A model generated the notes under the pieces. The model ran no database searches, had not been told where the DNA came from, and saw only the letters and a list, made by a program, of their open reading frames with translations. Made by a program: the position numbers and the translations under genes. Shown here piece after piece: positions 9,568-21,939 of a stretch of DNA of 64,000 nt. The stretch spans positions 248,001 to 312,000 of the forward strand of contig JAACJK010000001.1 in assembly GCA_013368325.1 (NCBI GenBank), written 5' to 3'. Within the stretch, counting starts at the first letter, position 1; each line of letters begins with the position of its first letter. Source of the DNA: Ephemerocybe angulata. Its lineage: Eukaryota > Basidiomycota > Agaricomycetes > Agaricales > Psathyrellaceae.

Positions 9568-10654
9568 TGCAGATTGTAGTGGTCGAAGTTTAAGCACTAT
9601 ATATGATTGCGTATCGGGTTGAATATTGGATTAGTCATGAATTCCCAGGATACAATACACAGTCCGATTGGCGCGGAGCGTCAAAGTTAGGCGCTTGTTG
9701 AGAGTGCAGGTTATGCTGGCTATTGTCCTGCTTCCTATATGTTTTAGTGCGCAGAAACCTCTTCTTGAGTGCCCTAAGTACATAACTAAGTTTTCTACTT
9801 GGCCTAAGTGCTGCGAAGGTTCCTCGTGTTTGGTGTTGCATAGAACAGGGGGCGAAGCCGCGGCCATGCGATGATCCTGGGCCCAAAGGCTTTCTTTCCC
9901 TGCCATGTCACAATGAACAGCTCAGAGTTCGGCTTAAACCTCGCTCCCAGACTTCCGAGAATCCCACCAGTGACTCACTTCCATACAAACCTAGGGGCAC
10001 CTGATACAGTTATAATCGGTATAAGTAGGGTCAAGATTCAGGGGGGTCGAGGAGGGAAGGCACTAAGGCCAATGCTTGGTGAGTCTGAAGTGAAGAAATG
10101 GATCGCAAGTACGGACGGCCCGGGAGAAGCCTATCTCAACAGGTGTGAGTTCTCAGCATGTGGTCTAGGCTGATACTTTCCAAGTTGCTGATGAATCCTT
10201 TCGTATACATAGAAGCAGAAGTCTCCTGCCTATCCCAGGATACACTGGCGAAGCACACCCCCTGCTATGTGAGCTGAAAAGTCGCGTCATATTGTTGGTT
10301 GACTTAAGTTTCAAATATTTCCGTCATCGCAGGACCGCTGGCGTACAGGACTCATCTAGCTGCTATAGGAACACAGTTCCAATTGCCGTTGTCATCTGCT
10401 TCCTCAAACAGCAAATAGTTCTGACTCCAACCTAAGAAGCTCGCCGAACCACGCCTTCGAAGCAGTGTGGGATGGCATCGCTACTGTCGCGTGCTCTCGC
10501 GTTCTTCGGCGCTCCTTGTTGGCTTCCATCGGCGACTGAGCTGCTGTGTATCATTTAAGGTATCACAGAACCATGACGATAACATAAACATTAGAAGATG
10601 CTACTTTATTAGGCTGAAGCTACACTCCCGCCAATCCTCAACATCCATTTCCCA
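9568..10654. other. Intergenic, nothing recognised
   Basis: About 1.1 kb shared by the divergent 5' ends of the SRA gene (minus) and the first fungalysin (plus), so it must hold both promoters. Small frames exist on both strands but none shows motifs or plausible splicing. Confidence 0.5.
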
Positions 10655-13071
10655 ATGTCTCCTATCCGTGGCCTCCTCTCATATGTTCTTGCTGCCCTCG
10701 CTTTGGCTGCTCAGGCTCATGCAACCTCCCTTGCTCCGTTCTCGCACTCAACCCATCACAGGACAACCATCGGGCGTCGCGGACTTCAGTTGGAGACCTA
10801 CAACCCGCCTTCAAGCTTTGAGGTGGGTATTCTCTCCCGGTATCATAGCCCATGCAACATCCAGAATTAATCTTGCTCTGCAGACATTTGGCGAAGGCCT
10901 CGTTCAAGAGGCCTCCTTCGCACCCAGTGGACTGGACGGCGAAGCTCGCGCTTACGTTACGAACAAGCTGAAGGTCGATGGCTCTACAGTTGAATTCCGA
11001 GCAGGATTCTCTTCTCCCAACGCTCGGCATGCGTATGTGCGACAACGTTATGTGCGTCTTTACGTTTTATGGTTCGCCCTCAAGTGCTGAAGTGTGTGTC
11101 TCGTTAGAATGGCATCCCATTTGTGAACGCTGTGGCGAACGTCGCTTTCAAGGATAACAAAGTTGTTTCATTCTCTTCTTCATTCGTCAAGCCTAGTAAG
11201 CATCGTCCCTTGATCTCTAGCTTCACAAGTACCTGAATTGCAACCATGCGATCTAAAAGAGAGCATCGCACCTTCGGAACCGACGGTGGACGTCCAAAGC
11301 GTCATACCGAAAATTGAGGAGCAGCTCGATGGGAAGTACAACAACCACCCAACAAAGGTAGAATATCTGGCGAGGCCGGATGGCAGTGCTGCACTCGTCC
11401 ACGTAGTCCAAATTCAAAATGAAGAAGCGAACTCTTGGTACGAAGTGTTCGTCGATGCACATAATGGGGAACTGCTTTCCATCACCGACTTTACCGCCGA
11501 TGCCAGTGTATGAGTTGCCCTGCGTCACCGTTCTTTGAATGTTGCTGATGCAACCTGCAGTACCGCGTCTTGCCTATCCATAAACAAGAGCTACCGCAAG
11601 GAACGGAGCTTCTGGTCGATCCACACGACCCTCTCTCCTCTCCGGCAGGATGGCAGTTGTACGGAGGCGTCAACACCACTACTACCTCGTATGTTCTTTC
11701 TCTATACAAGCTTCCGACCGCTCACCAGACGCGGCATGATAGTGGTAATAATGTTATTGCATATAAAGGAACGCAAACCAATGTGACGTCCCAATCGGCC
11801 CCCGGTCCAGTCTTTGACTACACCTACGACACTGCCCTGGCGCCAGGTGTCGGCACCAACGTTGACGCTGCGCGCACAAATGCGTTCTATGTTATCAATC
11901 GGGTGCACGACTTCGCATACCGATATGGGTTCACGGAAGCTGCTTTCAACTTCCAGACCGAAAACTTCGGTAAAGGTGGTGCTGCTGGGGATCGGGTTCT
12001 TATTAGTGTTCAAGATAGCAGCGGCACGAACAATGCCAACTTCGCCACGCCTCCTGAGTACGTCCATTCACCCCTCTCGACTCTCGAGTGCGGCTTTTAA
12101 CACAAAGGTCCCACAGTGGGCAATCAGGAACTGCTCGAATGTATATCTGGACTCGGTCGACAGTAAGTGCACCGATTGCGGACAATTATTTCAGCCTTCT
12201 AATAAAACGACTCCTAGCCCAATCGCGACGGTGTCTTCCAGAACGATATCATCGTGCACGAAATGACTCATGGAATCACCAATCGCCTGACTGGCGGTGG
12301 TACTGCACGATGCTTGCAGAGCACCGAGTCCCGTGGTATGGGAGAAGGCTGGTCTGACGCTATGGCAAAGTGAGTCGTAGTTTCTTCACTTTGCGACTGC
12401 AGCAAGATCTAAGCGGTGATCCACCAGTTGGACAGAGCAAAACGAAACAGTGACAGACTGGGTTCACGATGCCTACGTCGCAAACAACCCAGCTGGAACG
12501 CGCACGCACCCATATTCGACGGATAAGTGAGTCGTGCAATATCCTATATTATGGCACATGGGTTGAATATTGTTGGTTAGATCGGTCAATCCGTATACGT
12601 ACGGGAGCTTGAAGACCCAAGACGAGGTGCACTGTGAGTAATTCAACTCACATCCTTACGATTCTCAACCCTCACCTTACAACGACTTCAGTAATTGGGG
12701 AAACCTGGGCCAATATGCTTCACAATGTATATGCGCCCCTCATCGCAAAGTACGGCTGGTCTCCGGAATCGTTGACCAACCCTGATGGTGCCGAGGGTAA
12801 CATCGTCTACATGCACCTCTTCATTGACGCACTCTCGATCCAGCCATGCAATCCCACACGTAAGTCGCCACATTCTGAAAGCTTCATGACCGATGCTCAT
12901 TTCAACTCAAACCCAGTCGTGCAAGCTCGCGATGCTTGGATTCAAGCCGATGCCAATCGGTATAACGGCGTTAACAAGTGCTTGCTCTGGAAAGCTTTTG
13001 CCAGCAGGGGTCTCGGGCTGACGGCGGCAAACTACACCGATAACTTCGATGTCCCGGCAGATTGCATCTGA
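10655..13071 (+). CDS. Fungalysin, secreted M36 metalloprotease (copy A)
   Basis: Twelve exons (10655-10822, 10884-11051, 11108-11195, 11260-11507, 11561-11688, 11743-12057, 12117-12162, 12218-12369, 12428-12526, 12581-12633, 12692-12859, 12917-13071) give 595 residues, the usual preproenzyme length. A signal peptide with a [12 protein letters not shown] core is followed by an FTP-type propeptide and then the M36 catalytic domain. The zinc site is intact: HEMTH in [16 protein letters not shown], and the third ligand Glu in [11 protein letters not shown]. Fungalysins are zinc endopeptidases, kept inactive by the propeptide and secreted to degrade protein. This copy has the most introns of the three in the window and serves as the reference structure. 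Confidence 0.95.
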
Positions 13072-13315
13072 GCCTTGGTGAACTGACCTTGGTATGGACT
13101 ACGATTGGACATTCTCGATATCGATCGTTGAAATGTTTGTAGCTCCTTGACAGATTAACTGACAAAGAAGCTTGACTATGTATGTATGTAACCCAGGAAA
13201 GACGATGTTCCTCTATGAAGTATTAACCCTGTGAAATAAACAGTATGGACCCTGCCTCCCCTCTAAGTCCTCTCTATGGATACGTGCGTCGTCATAGCTC
13301 AAGCGCCCCTCTGGC

Positions 13316-14263
13316 TCAAGCGGTGTACTTGCTACACCTGGTGACCATCTCACCATTCTCGACCGTCAGGCTACACCCAGTGCCCGTAACGTCTTTCGCG
13401 TCCCCATTCTTGCATTTGAAGACCATCTCTCCATTCTCAATCGCCAAGTTGCACTCAGTTCCCGTAATGTTCGGCAGTGACGGGGTGGCGGCGGGGGTGT
13501 CGACGGGCGCGGTGGGCTTCGGGGCCTCAGAGGTTGTAGAGGTAGACGGGGTCGGGGGGCTGCTACCGTCATTGAACTTCCAGTTTCCGTTGATAATGCC
13601 TACGTCCTCGGAGGCGAAATGAGTGAAGAGACCTTTGGAGAGGTCGAGGGCGTTCGAGGGGCACCCAGGGCACTGATAGAGTTCAACGTTAGCCGGAACC
13701 GCGTAAGGCCTCAGGGGTAGGAGGAGGTAACGTACAATATCCCAGATGACGGCCTGGGCCGATTTCCCTTGCCATTCGAGGGTGATGCTCTTGCCGCAGT
13801 CGGATTGTTTGAAGTCCTGGACAGAGTTCAGCCCCACCGCAATTAGAGTGAGTAGAGAAAGAGGAACGCACGACTTGGGCCCTGGCAACAACCTGTCGGA
13901 GAAAGGTATGTTATATTAGCAAACCAACAGTTAAAGCCACTCGGTTTATTCGCAACTCACAAAGTCGGTGTTCAACTTGAGTCCACCGCAAGCTCCCCTG
14001 TGGTTAGGGTGTTCAATTCAGCGGTTGGGCCTTCTGTTGGGGGCGTAGGCAGACAGAACTCACTCATGGCCAGTCTCGGTGTTGTACCACGTCCACCTCG
14101 AGTTGCCATCCTCCCGAGCGGAGAGTTCAGTTTCCGCGCTGGCGTCCCTCTTGTGTGCAATAGTACTGTGCTGGCGCCTGACTAGCTTCATATCACTGCT
14201 TGAAGCGAGGGCGAGCGTAACGAAGGTGAGGAGAGCGAATGAGGGCTTGATCATAATGGTCAA
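13316..14263 (-). CDS. Secreted expansin-like double-psi barrel protein with duplicated Cys motif
   Basis: Five exons (14263-14064, 13997-13961, 13892-13872, 13816-13736, 13672-13316) give 231 residues. ATG 14254 is an alternative start 3 codons in. A signal peptide (FALLTFVTLALASS) precedes an RlpA-like/expansin-like barrel: WTWYNTETGHEGACGG, DCGKSITLEW, AVIWDI and CPGCPSNALDLSKGLF with the conserved Asp. Such proteins lack a shown hydrolytic reaction and are thought to bind or loosen wall polysaccharide. After a Pro/Thr/Ser linker the C-terminus carries two copies of a short module, CNLAIENGEMVFKCK and CSLTVENGEMVTRC; the neighbour at 15129 has one. I do not recognise this module. Confidence 0.9.
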
Positions 14264-14333
14264 TGGGAAGGAGTGTATGTTTCGAAAGGAAGGTTGTGGA
14301 GCAAGGTGAAGAGGGAAAGAACGTGGCGATGAG

Positions 14334-14340
14334 CCTTATA
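14334..14340 (-). promoter_or_regulatory. TATA-like box of the 13316-14263 gene
   Basis: TATAAGG on the minus strand, 71-77 bases upstream of the start codon. Confidence 0.5.
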
Positions 14341-15128
14341 TCCCGCTCATAGCCGAGGATGATCGTAATGGCTCTCAGTCTAGCGGGGATACGACACCGA
14401 CGCGGTTATTTTGGGCCGTCCATCAGACGTACCTTACAACACAAAACACTGCGATTGCGGAATTATCAATGCTCGAAAGCATGAATGGTAACGAAAACCT
14501 TATGTATGGTGAGAGATGAGGATATTGAGAGCCATGGAGAATGCCCGACAGGGCTAATACAGACAGTACTGTTAATTGCGTTGAGCGAGCTAGACATCCT
14601 CATTGATATAAGTCATGTAGCAGCTCTATATACAGTGGCAGGCAAGCAACGTGTTTGACTCGAGAGTAACAAGCAGGCCGAGGTTCGGCGCTTACGTCAA
14701 TTTATTTCGCACGGACTGGGCGCTTAATGTTTGGCCCTACCCACACCCAACCCAACTAACGTGGCAAGGGTTTGGCAAACAGAAAGTTAGAACCTGCATT
14801 TGACGCCTATCGTAGGAGACAAGAAATACATCATGATTACCTGTTCATCACAACTAGAAGTCTCAATATTGCTAACACTGCCCACAGCGAGCTCGCTCGA
14901 AGGCTTGGTCAGAAAGGCGCTTGACCCAGCAAGTGTATTACAGAAGGGATACTAATGAATGTTATGAGATAGACATGACTCAGGTATAGGTCATCGACCA
15001 CGAGCCTGGGCGGTATACTACGCGCAGCGGGAAGTACAACCAGTAAGCTAGCCGACGTCGCGGACGTCGACTATCCTCCCGCCCAAACTCAGCTATTCGA
15101 GGAAGCGCAGCTTCCCAATTAATCCAGA
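14341..15128. other. Intergenic between the two expansin-like genes
   Basis: About 0.8 kb, AT-richer than the genes around it. No frame, repeat or RNA gene recognised. Confidence 0.5.
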
Positions 15129-16182
15129 TTAATTGAACTTCTTGCACTTGACAACCATCTCCCCTTTTTCCACAGTCAGATTGCATTCAGTTCCGATGAT
15201 GTTCAGGGAATCGGAGGTGACTGCAGCGAGGTTCGCGCTCGAAGTTGACGAGGGCTTCTCAGACTTGGATGACTTGGAAGTGGTTGCTGCCTTTTGGGCA
15301 GAAGTGGTCGTAGTAGTTTGAGGGGGCGCACTCGTGGTGGTGGGCTTCGGCTTCTCCGTGGTGGGCTTCGGCTTTTCGGTGGTGGTGGAAGTGGTAGTGG
15401 TGGACGACTCAGCAGGCTTGGAGGTGGTCGTGGGCTTTGGCGCAGCAGTGGTGGTGGTAGTCGGCTTGGGATCCGCCGGCGCACCGCCTCCGCTGCCGAA
15501 GTTCCAAGTGCCGTAGATGACACCAATACTCTCTGCTGCGAAGTGATTGAAGAGACCCTTGGAAAGGTCGAGGCCATTGGAGGGGCATTCAGGGCACTGG
15601 ATCGTAACCGTTAGAGGCGGCGCTCGATGCGAGAGTGTATGAAGTGACATACAATATCCCAGATGACTGCCTCAGCGGACTTGCCTTCGTACTGGAGGGT
15701 TATCGTCTTGCCGCAGTCGGATTTTTGGAAATCCTATCCAGCCTTGAGCTTTCCGTTCTACCCGGATGATGGTGGCATGATACTTACGACCTGAGCCCGG
15801 GCAACAACCTTATTGTGGATATGCATCAGACTCGGAGAATTTGCAGAAAGAAGCACAGGCGATGAAACTCACGAATTGGTTGTTCGTCCTGAATCCTCCA
15901 CATGCTCCCCTATTTTTTGGCAAAGCTCCAATCAGGGTCTGTTCCTGTATGTCCCCAGGCCTCTCCAGGCCTATATTGCGGCGTGCGCTCCACTCACTGA
16001 TTACCAGTCTCGGTGTTGTAGAATGTCCACTTTGAGTTGCCACCCCGGGCGTAGAGATCGGTTGCATCCTCGACGTCCCTCATGCGCGCAATGCTGTGGT
16101 GCTGGCGTCTGTTGAGCTTGTGGCCATCGCTCGAGGCGAGCGCGAGGGAAGCCAAGGAAAGGAGGGCAAAGGAAGTCTTCAT
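15129..16182 (-). CDS. Secreted expansin-like double-psi barrel protein
   Basis: Five exons (16182-15998, 15909-15873, 15808-15788, 15733-15653, 15596-15129) give 263 residues; exon lengths 2, 3 and 4 (37, 21, 81) equal those of the gene at 13316, proving a tandem duplication. Order: signal peptide (FALLSLASLALASS), barrel with WTFYNTETGNQGACGG, DCGKTITLQYEGKSAEAVIWDI, CPECPSNGLDLSKGLF and GVIYGTWNF, then a long low-complexity linker of Thr, Pro, Lys and Ser (about 75 residues, probably O-glycosylated), then one terminal CNLTVEKGEMVVKCK motif. Role as for its neighbour: a secreted, likely wall-binding protein. The linker is much longer than in the other copy. Confidence 0.92.
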
Positions 16183-16264
16183 TACGCTCGTGGATTAGGG
16201 GGACAAGGAACTAGGATGGGGGGAAGTTGGGAATGGAGTGAAGAATCGTTGAATGTTCGCCGAA

Positions 16265-16275
16265 CCTTTTAAATA
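16265..16275 (-). promoter_or_regulatory. TATA-like box of the 15129-16182 gene
   Basis: TATTTAAAAGG on the minus strand, about 83-93 bases upstream of the start codon. Confidence 0.5.
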
Positions 16276-17658
16276 GGGCACGTCAATGACATAAACTGCG
16301 GACATGATGACCCAGTGAGAAATGGCCAAGAGAATTTCTCGTTGATGGTTGACTCGAAGGCTCCATAAGGGCCTCGGTTCGGCATTACACTTTAATCGAG
16401 AGGCTGGGCATCGGGCCAGGGATGCCATATCGTGTCCGATCCCTCCTGGCGACATCTTGCAAAGAATATGTACTTTAAGTACCGAGCCCTCGTCGAGCAC
16501 TTAGTGGTTCACTCTGGGGACTGAATGTTCACTTTCAAGCTTTCCCGCCAGAAGTCAGAATGACTCGAGAACGTTCAACCTTCAAAGTCAGATGTGAAAG
16601 GATGCACGGAATAATTTCAACCTGCATCCATATGTACTCACGTACATATCAGAAGAGCGGCGCTTGGCAGGGGCTCAGCTATGTAGCTGCTCCGGTTCTG
16701 AAACGGTCTGAAACGTCCGCGAAGGATGTGAGGATGGCATGTCGCTGAATGTGTTGTCCCTGAACCTGGCTGTGTGGGTAAGTAGAGTGGTATAATATCT
16801 ACTATGTACACATACACAAGGCAGGGGAGGCCCGAGGGCCATGAGGGGGACTTTCGAATTGCTTTCGAACGCCTTGATCTGCTGAAGTTCTCGGAAGCAG
16901 GGGTGATTGATGTCATACACTTTCGCTTCAAGTTGTTGATTCTTAACAGCAAGATGATGATACGGCGCACAAGAGGTGCTTGATGCCATAGGAATTTGAA
17001 GGGCAATCATACTTCTACGTTCTATGTAGCCCGCATCATCAGCATTCCGCGAGCCCACCACGACTTTTGTGATCACTGTATTCGCCGCTGTGGGCAGTAA
17101 ATATGATACTACCCAATCACCCAGGCGCTGGTAAAGTGGAGCTTCACGAGCTAGAAAGGAAAGGAAGAGACCAATTGCAACTATGCTGATGCCGACTCCC
17201 GAGTTCCTCCTAATCTGGTAGGTGCCAAATTCGTACCACTGCAAGGTAACCATCCATAATCCCCTGTGGAAGCTAAGGAAGCCTCAGGCCTCAGGCCTCA
17301 GCCCCATTGACCCCTGCATGAAATTCGAACAAACGATAATCCCACTTGCCCCACGTTCGACCAACGCTGAACGATTACGCCGCCACAAATTGAATTACCC
17401 TCTGGCTCATCGCCTTCAACAAAGCATATTTTAACGGCCGAAATAGCAAATGCTTATTGACGAATGCGCGAGATTATACTTACAACGAGGGGAATGCTTG
17501 TGGATACAGTACTAACTACTACTGGGTACAACTAAACTCAAAAAAGATGGATCGCGAGAAAGACATTATGCTTCGATTTATATCAAATCTTCAACAGCGT
17601 GCTTGACCCTGGCCCCTACCCCCGGCTTCTTCCCCGAGCCTGCTATACATACCGCTCG
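16276..17658. other. Mostly unassigned; one weak ORF
   Basis: The only sizeable frame is 16675-17253 on the minus strand (192 codons). Its N-terminal part (ISIVAIGLFLSFLA) could be a membrane segment, but there is no family motif, no supported splice pattern and its C-terminal half looks like chance reading. I do not annotate it as a gene. There is also a short direct triplication of GCCTCAG near 17279-17300. Confidence 0.4.
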
Positions 17659-18572
17659 TCAGCACTGGTATACCACAGCAACGCAGTCGTACTCGCCTTT
17701 CTCGGTGGTTCCGCCTTGCCTACCTTGTTGTCTGCCTTGCTGTCTGCCTTGGCCCGCATCTCCGGCAGGGCCAGTCGCAGACTGCGACTGTGCAGGATCG
17801 CGGAAGTTTCCAATTGGATTTCCGTCTACCACCGTCACGTCAGGGATGAGTGCGAACGTAGGTAAGTAAAGGTTGCTCACATTCATCCCTAGTCGATTCA
17901 TTGTATCCAAGATTCTGCGAGCCAGAGCCTCCGAAGGTGCCTTGGCCGGGTCCGGCGGCTCCTCGTCGAGTATTGGGCGAAGAGTCAAGGTAACCGTCGT
18001 CGGTGTAATAGCCTTGTTGGTTAGAGGCTACCAAGACAAGTGAGAAACATCTCCTCCATCTCCTCCAAAAAGGTGAAAGAAACGCATACAGGTAAATTGG
18101 CCCTGGACACCCCTATCAGATGCTTGTTGGCTCGACCCGTCTACGCAGCGACACATGAGTATACATCGACACCAAGAAAAAGGCCGCTTAGCGTACAGGA
18201 TACATCTTCAAATTGGCCAGAGCCGAATTGGCCAGAGCCGCTGGTATCGACTGAGGCAAAGTTAGTTCTGGCGGTATGTGGAGAGAGGACTACGATACGC
18301 ACATCCAGATCCGAGCTGCTGGCTGTTCCCCAAACCGAACCTCGAGTCATAGGTGGGGTCTTGAGAGCTAGAAATATCGTCGTCGTCGAAACGTCCGCCT
18401 CGTTGGTTGGGCCGGTTCTGAGGCCTCAAGCCTTGCCTGCCGCGGTACTGGGACTGGTCCACTCCGTAACCGCCTGCATGAATCGTGGGCCAGATTAGCA
18501 GAAGTTACATGAAGTTTGCAGAGACGCACCTGCATCCATGTTGCCAGTATATCCGCCGCCGTAGTCGCCCAT
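17659..18572 (-). CDS. Gly/Gln/Asp-rich disordered protein
   Basis: Six exons (18572-18530, 18473-18303, 18250-18197, 18140-18090, 18027-17881, 17825-17659) give 210 residues in one consistent frame. The protein starts MGDYGGGYTGNMDAGG and is rich in Gly, Gln, Ser, Asp and Arg, with short repeats: GSGQF occurs twice and GRQQ three times in the last exon. There is no hydrophobic core, signal peptide or membrane segment, so it is probably intrinsically disordered and cytosolic or nuclear. The very regular set of phase-1 introns argues that it is a real gene. Similar small Gly/Asn/Gln-rich proteins are common and often stress-induced in basidiomycetes, but I cannot name the family or a function. 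An upstream in-frame ATG (18710) exists. Confidence 0.75.
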
Positions 18573-20029
18573 GGTCGTAAAGAGGTAGTTAATATGAAGT
18601 GTGGTTAGACTGTGGTGGATGTGAAGAGTCGCGAGAGAGATTGAAGGAAAGGGAGAGACGCCGCCCGCTGTTGAATTAATATAGTCCCCATTGTCTCGGA
18701 AGGTTACCAAAGGCGAGACGTCTTGGGGGTAGTGGAGTGCATGTCGCGCGCAATTGGAGCAGCGCAGTCAGTACCAGTCACCATGAGACAACGTCATGGA
18801 TCGAGACCAGGTAGGTACGATCGAGGCGATGCGCAAAAGGAAAGGAGACAAGATCCTAGGGGAATTGCTACCTAAAAGGTGAAAAGATACATCGGGCCAG
18901 TGGATAGAGAGATAGAGCAGAGAAACTCTAACATTCGCTACAAGACTTGTCATTCGGATAGTAGGCCACATCTGCAGGCTTGCGATCGGGGGCCCTTCGG
19001 GTCTTCCACCTTTTGACCATCCTGAAAGGAACAAGTCCGAGAAGCTTCCGAGCTCGCATCGAAAAAGAAACCCTACCAGATGTAATGGGACCCTGGAGAC
19101 AGATCATAAGGCCAAGAGCTGCCTTGACTTCAAGTCGTACGAAGCAGCCATAGACAGTCATGAGCTGGCGGCGTGATGAACAGCAGTTGCTTTGGGTTTC
19201 AAGGTGATGGTTTGAGGTGAGGTCACCAGCCACGTTGCAATTGAAGCCAATATTTGAACAAATCTGATCAAATCTGATTTCCAGAACACGCCTCACGGGC
19301 GCTTCAAGCCACGCCGGCTTCACGCAGTTCGTTTCGAGCCAGTTTCGAGCGGAACTTCCTGAATTCTCTACCTCCATGTTACCCGTTACTTTACAGTCCT
19401 TTACTCCTGTTTCGAAGGCTCGTCGGGGTCGAACATCAATCGTGAGGGTGGTGAAAAAAGTACAATAGCCAGCCCGGTGATCTACTGCTCATCTCCACAA
19501 TCTCTTAATGCACTTGCTGGGGCCCGAGCACATGGATGGTGCAACGCTGGTCTCCCACAGAGAAAGATTCCGTAGATATGGCTCGTAGATATCTCTACGA
19601 AAGTCTTAGCGCTGTGAGTAATAGCCACTATGTTACGCCTGCACAAGCGTATATGTCAGAGTTTGAGCCTTACAATTCCTATCTCGCTTTAATTTTGCAC
19701 TTACCAATCCTTGTTTAACCGATGTCTAGTCTTGGCTTGGTGTATCGCTATGAGGGGCCTAAAATCAGAGAAAAGGCCAGATTAAGGTATAAGTGGGAGC
19801 TTCATACCCCAACCGTGCACTTAAATCTAGGAAGATTCGATGCTGCACAATACGCTAAGTGCTTCTATCTTTTTGAAGATCCCTTCTTCGCTACGGAAGC
19901 GCGATATGTAGCATGGCATGCAGCGCTGTACCGCACCCGACCGGTGTTGGATTACCGATAACAAGCGAACGTCCGGAGCACTCGAGAGAGCTGGTGGCGC
20001 AGTCGCCCCATGGGGTGGCTCCGAGGCCA
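18573..20029. other. Intergenic, nothing recognised
   Basis: About 1.45 kb. A 149-codon minus-strand frame at 18928-19377 is present but has no motif, and its composition does not look coding. Confidence 0.45.
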
Positions 20030-20037
20030 TATAAAAA
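20030..20037 (+). promoter_or_regulatory. TATA box of the small secreted peptide gene
   Basis: TATAAAAA about 60-67 bases upstream of the start codon at 20097. Confidence 0.5.
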
Positions 20038-20096
20038 ACCGAGTGCAGACTGAGGCAGAAGCCGATCTCGCCCAAGAGTCAGCACACGCCCCAGAC

Positions 20097-20347
20097 ATGA
20101 TGCATCGCTTCACACCCGCTTTCTTCCTCTCTACCTTCTTGGTGGCTCTTGCCGCTCTGCAGAGCGTGTCAGCAACACCTCTCCCCGAAGCAGGTGCCCT
20201 TGTGGAAAGAGCTTGTGAGTCCCGAATATTCCGTCCAGATGAGCCTCTTCAAGCCCATTGAATGGACTAAACGCAGTGCCTGGTAAAGTGCCTATGAGAG
20301 ACACTGCGATCTGGACAAACTCGGTGGAGGATGGAGACAACATTTAG
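20097..20347 (+). CDS. Small secreted peptide
   Basis: Two exons (20097-20214 and 20277-20347) give 62 residues. The N-terminus is a strong signal peptide (FFLSTFLVALAALQSVSA) with a likely cleavage before TPLPEAG. The mature part is only about 35 residues, has a VERA segment that could be a processing site, and ends in an acidic DGDNI tail with no cysteine. A TATA box at 20030 and good GTGAGT donor and GCAG acceptor sites support it. I do not recognise a family; it could be a small effector-like protein or the truncated start of a longer lost gene. Confidence 0.5.
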
Positions 20348-21867
20348 GGGGGCGTTTGCATGACAGAGGTGATTTTTGAGACTGAGCTGGATGTACGGAG
20401 TGCTCACCTTCCTTCTCCAGGATTCCGAACTCAATCGGGGTTGTTACAGACTTGATCTTAAGCCGGAGGACAGAAGAGCAGAGGGAATATATCAGACCAT
20501 GTACTTACAACTTTCAATCCTTTCAGTCAGCGAGTTTTCGGAAGCGAAGGGTGGACCAGGCGCACTCAGATGAACGAATCTGCCAACGCGCAAATAGGGG
20601 TTGCCCCTTGCACGGTGTTTGAACCTTCCAAACCCCTACACTTTGTTTGTGTTAGATATCAAAGACGATGCCGTTACTAGACACCGGCAGGATGCCGGCT
20701 TGATGCCGGCGGTCAATGTGCGTGTCGGGTTCCTCTCAACCACCACTGGCACACATGGAGGCTGGCACACCATCGTCGAGGGCAGTTTCGACGAACCATG
20801 ACCCATTGATTGATTACTGCAATGAACTTTTCGATACCGTATCTGAGCCGCAGTGACAGTACTTACACGATGGTAATGAAGGGAGACTCTAGCTCATAAT
20901 CTGAGCTGGCCATGTGCATCGGGTCTAGGTACGTGTATGATAGCTACGCTCGATTCTTGACGAGCTTACAATGTCTCCCAGCGCGCCCAGCGTGATTGCA
21001 AAAATGTCGGTATGAAAACTGCGATGTCGGTCCTCAGGGTGGGTATGTCGACCTAACTCATTCCCTGAGCCGATGCATGGAACTGTCGATAATGAATTCT
21101 AGGCAGCATGGCACCATCTCTTTTTGTGCGATGGCTATGTGCTCCAGACTGTTAGGACTACGGCCGCTTTTGCTGGAATCAGGAAGCACTCTCCACGTTC
21201 ATGGTTCTCGTCTACCTCTTGCCCGAGTCGGAGTGAATTGTGAAGAGCTAGCAAAGAAAGTTCAGCTGCTTCTCTCTGGTAAGCCCCCTCATTATCTCCC
21301 ACCTTTTCAAAGTTTTTAACCTATGATGAGCATGCAGGTCTCACTGCGATACCTGCGATACCTGCGAGTAAATCCGGGATCGCTCAACGTATTCTAAGTA
21401 CCTAGGATCACACCACTTAGGGTCTTGATCAGTGCCTGGGCTTTGAGGACGTATTGAACGCCTGATAGTAGTCTCGGCAAGTGAGCAAGAGGATAAGCAT
21501 GCGGTGTTGGCCGACTTGACGGGGTATCGATCTGGATTCCCAGAATCATAACGAAGTCCTTCAAGGTACGAACAGAGGACCCTACTCTTTAGGCGCAACT
21601 GGTGCATGGAATTACGCAACAGGTATGTCCCTTACACTTGCTTTGGAACAGATTCTAACGTTATACATCCCCATAGCGGACGACTACTGGCAGGAAGCTG
21701 GTACCATATGACGGGCGAACCAAGGCTTGGTGTTGATCAATCAAGTTGGTTTCGCGATTGTTCGGTCATGCTCGCTGGCTCTTGTCACTGGAGCTTTCAA
21801 AACCATCTTCAGTCTAACAGCGTCTCGATATTTCTACCACTCTACGGTCCGGGTGCCTATACTTCGG
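20348..21867. other. Unassigned 1.5 kb
   Basis: Many short frames on both strands but no motif, no convincing splice chain and no RNA gene. A CGATACCTG pair sits at about 21346-21370. I see no support for a gene, though a degenerate one cannot be excluded. Confidence 0.45.
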
Positions 21868-21874
21868 TATAAAG
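21868..21874 (+). promoter_or_regulatory. TATA box of fungalysin copy B
   Basis: TATAAAG, 66-72 bases upstream of the start codon at 21940. Confidence 0.55.
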
Positions 21875-21939
21875 CCAGCACAGGATGTGGAGGATAACAT
21901 CTAAGCGCAATTGGATATATCCTCGCCATCCTTAACACT

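Noticed and set aside
15294..15614. Gly-rich 106-codon plus-strand frame
   Set aside because: It is the antisense shadow of the Thr/Pro linker of the expansin-like gene.
16675..17253. 192-codon minus-strand ORF with a hydrophobic N-terminus
   Set aside because: No family motif or splice support; second half looks like chance reading.
18928..19377. 149-codon minus-strand ORF
   Set aside because: No motif and non-coding-like composition.
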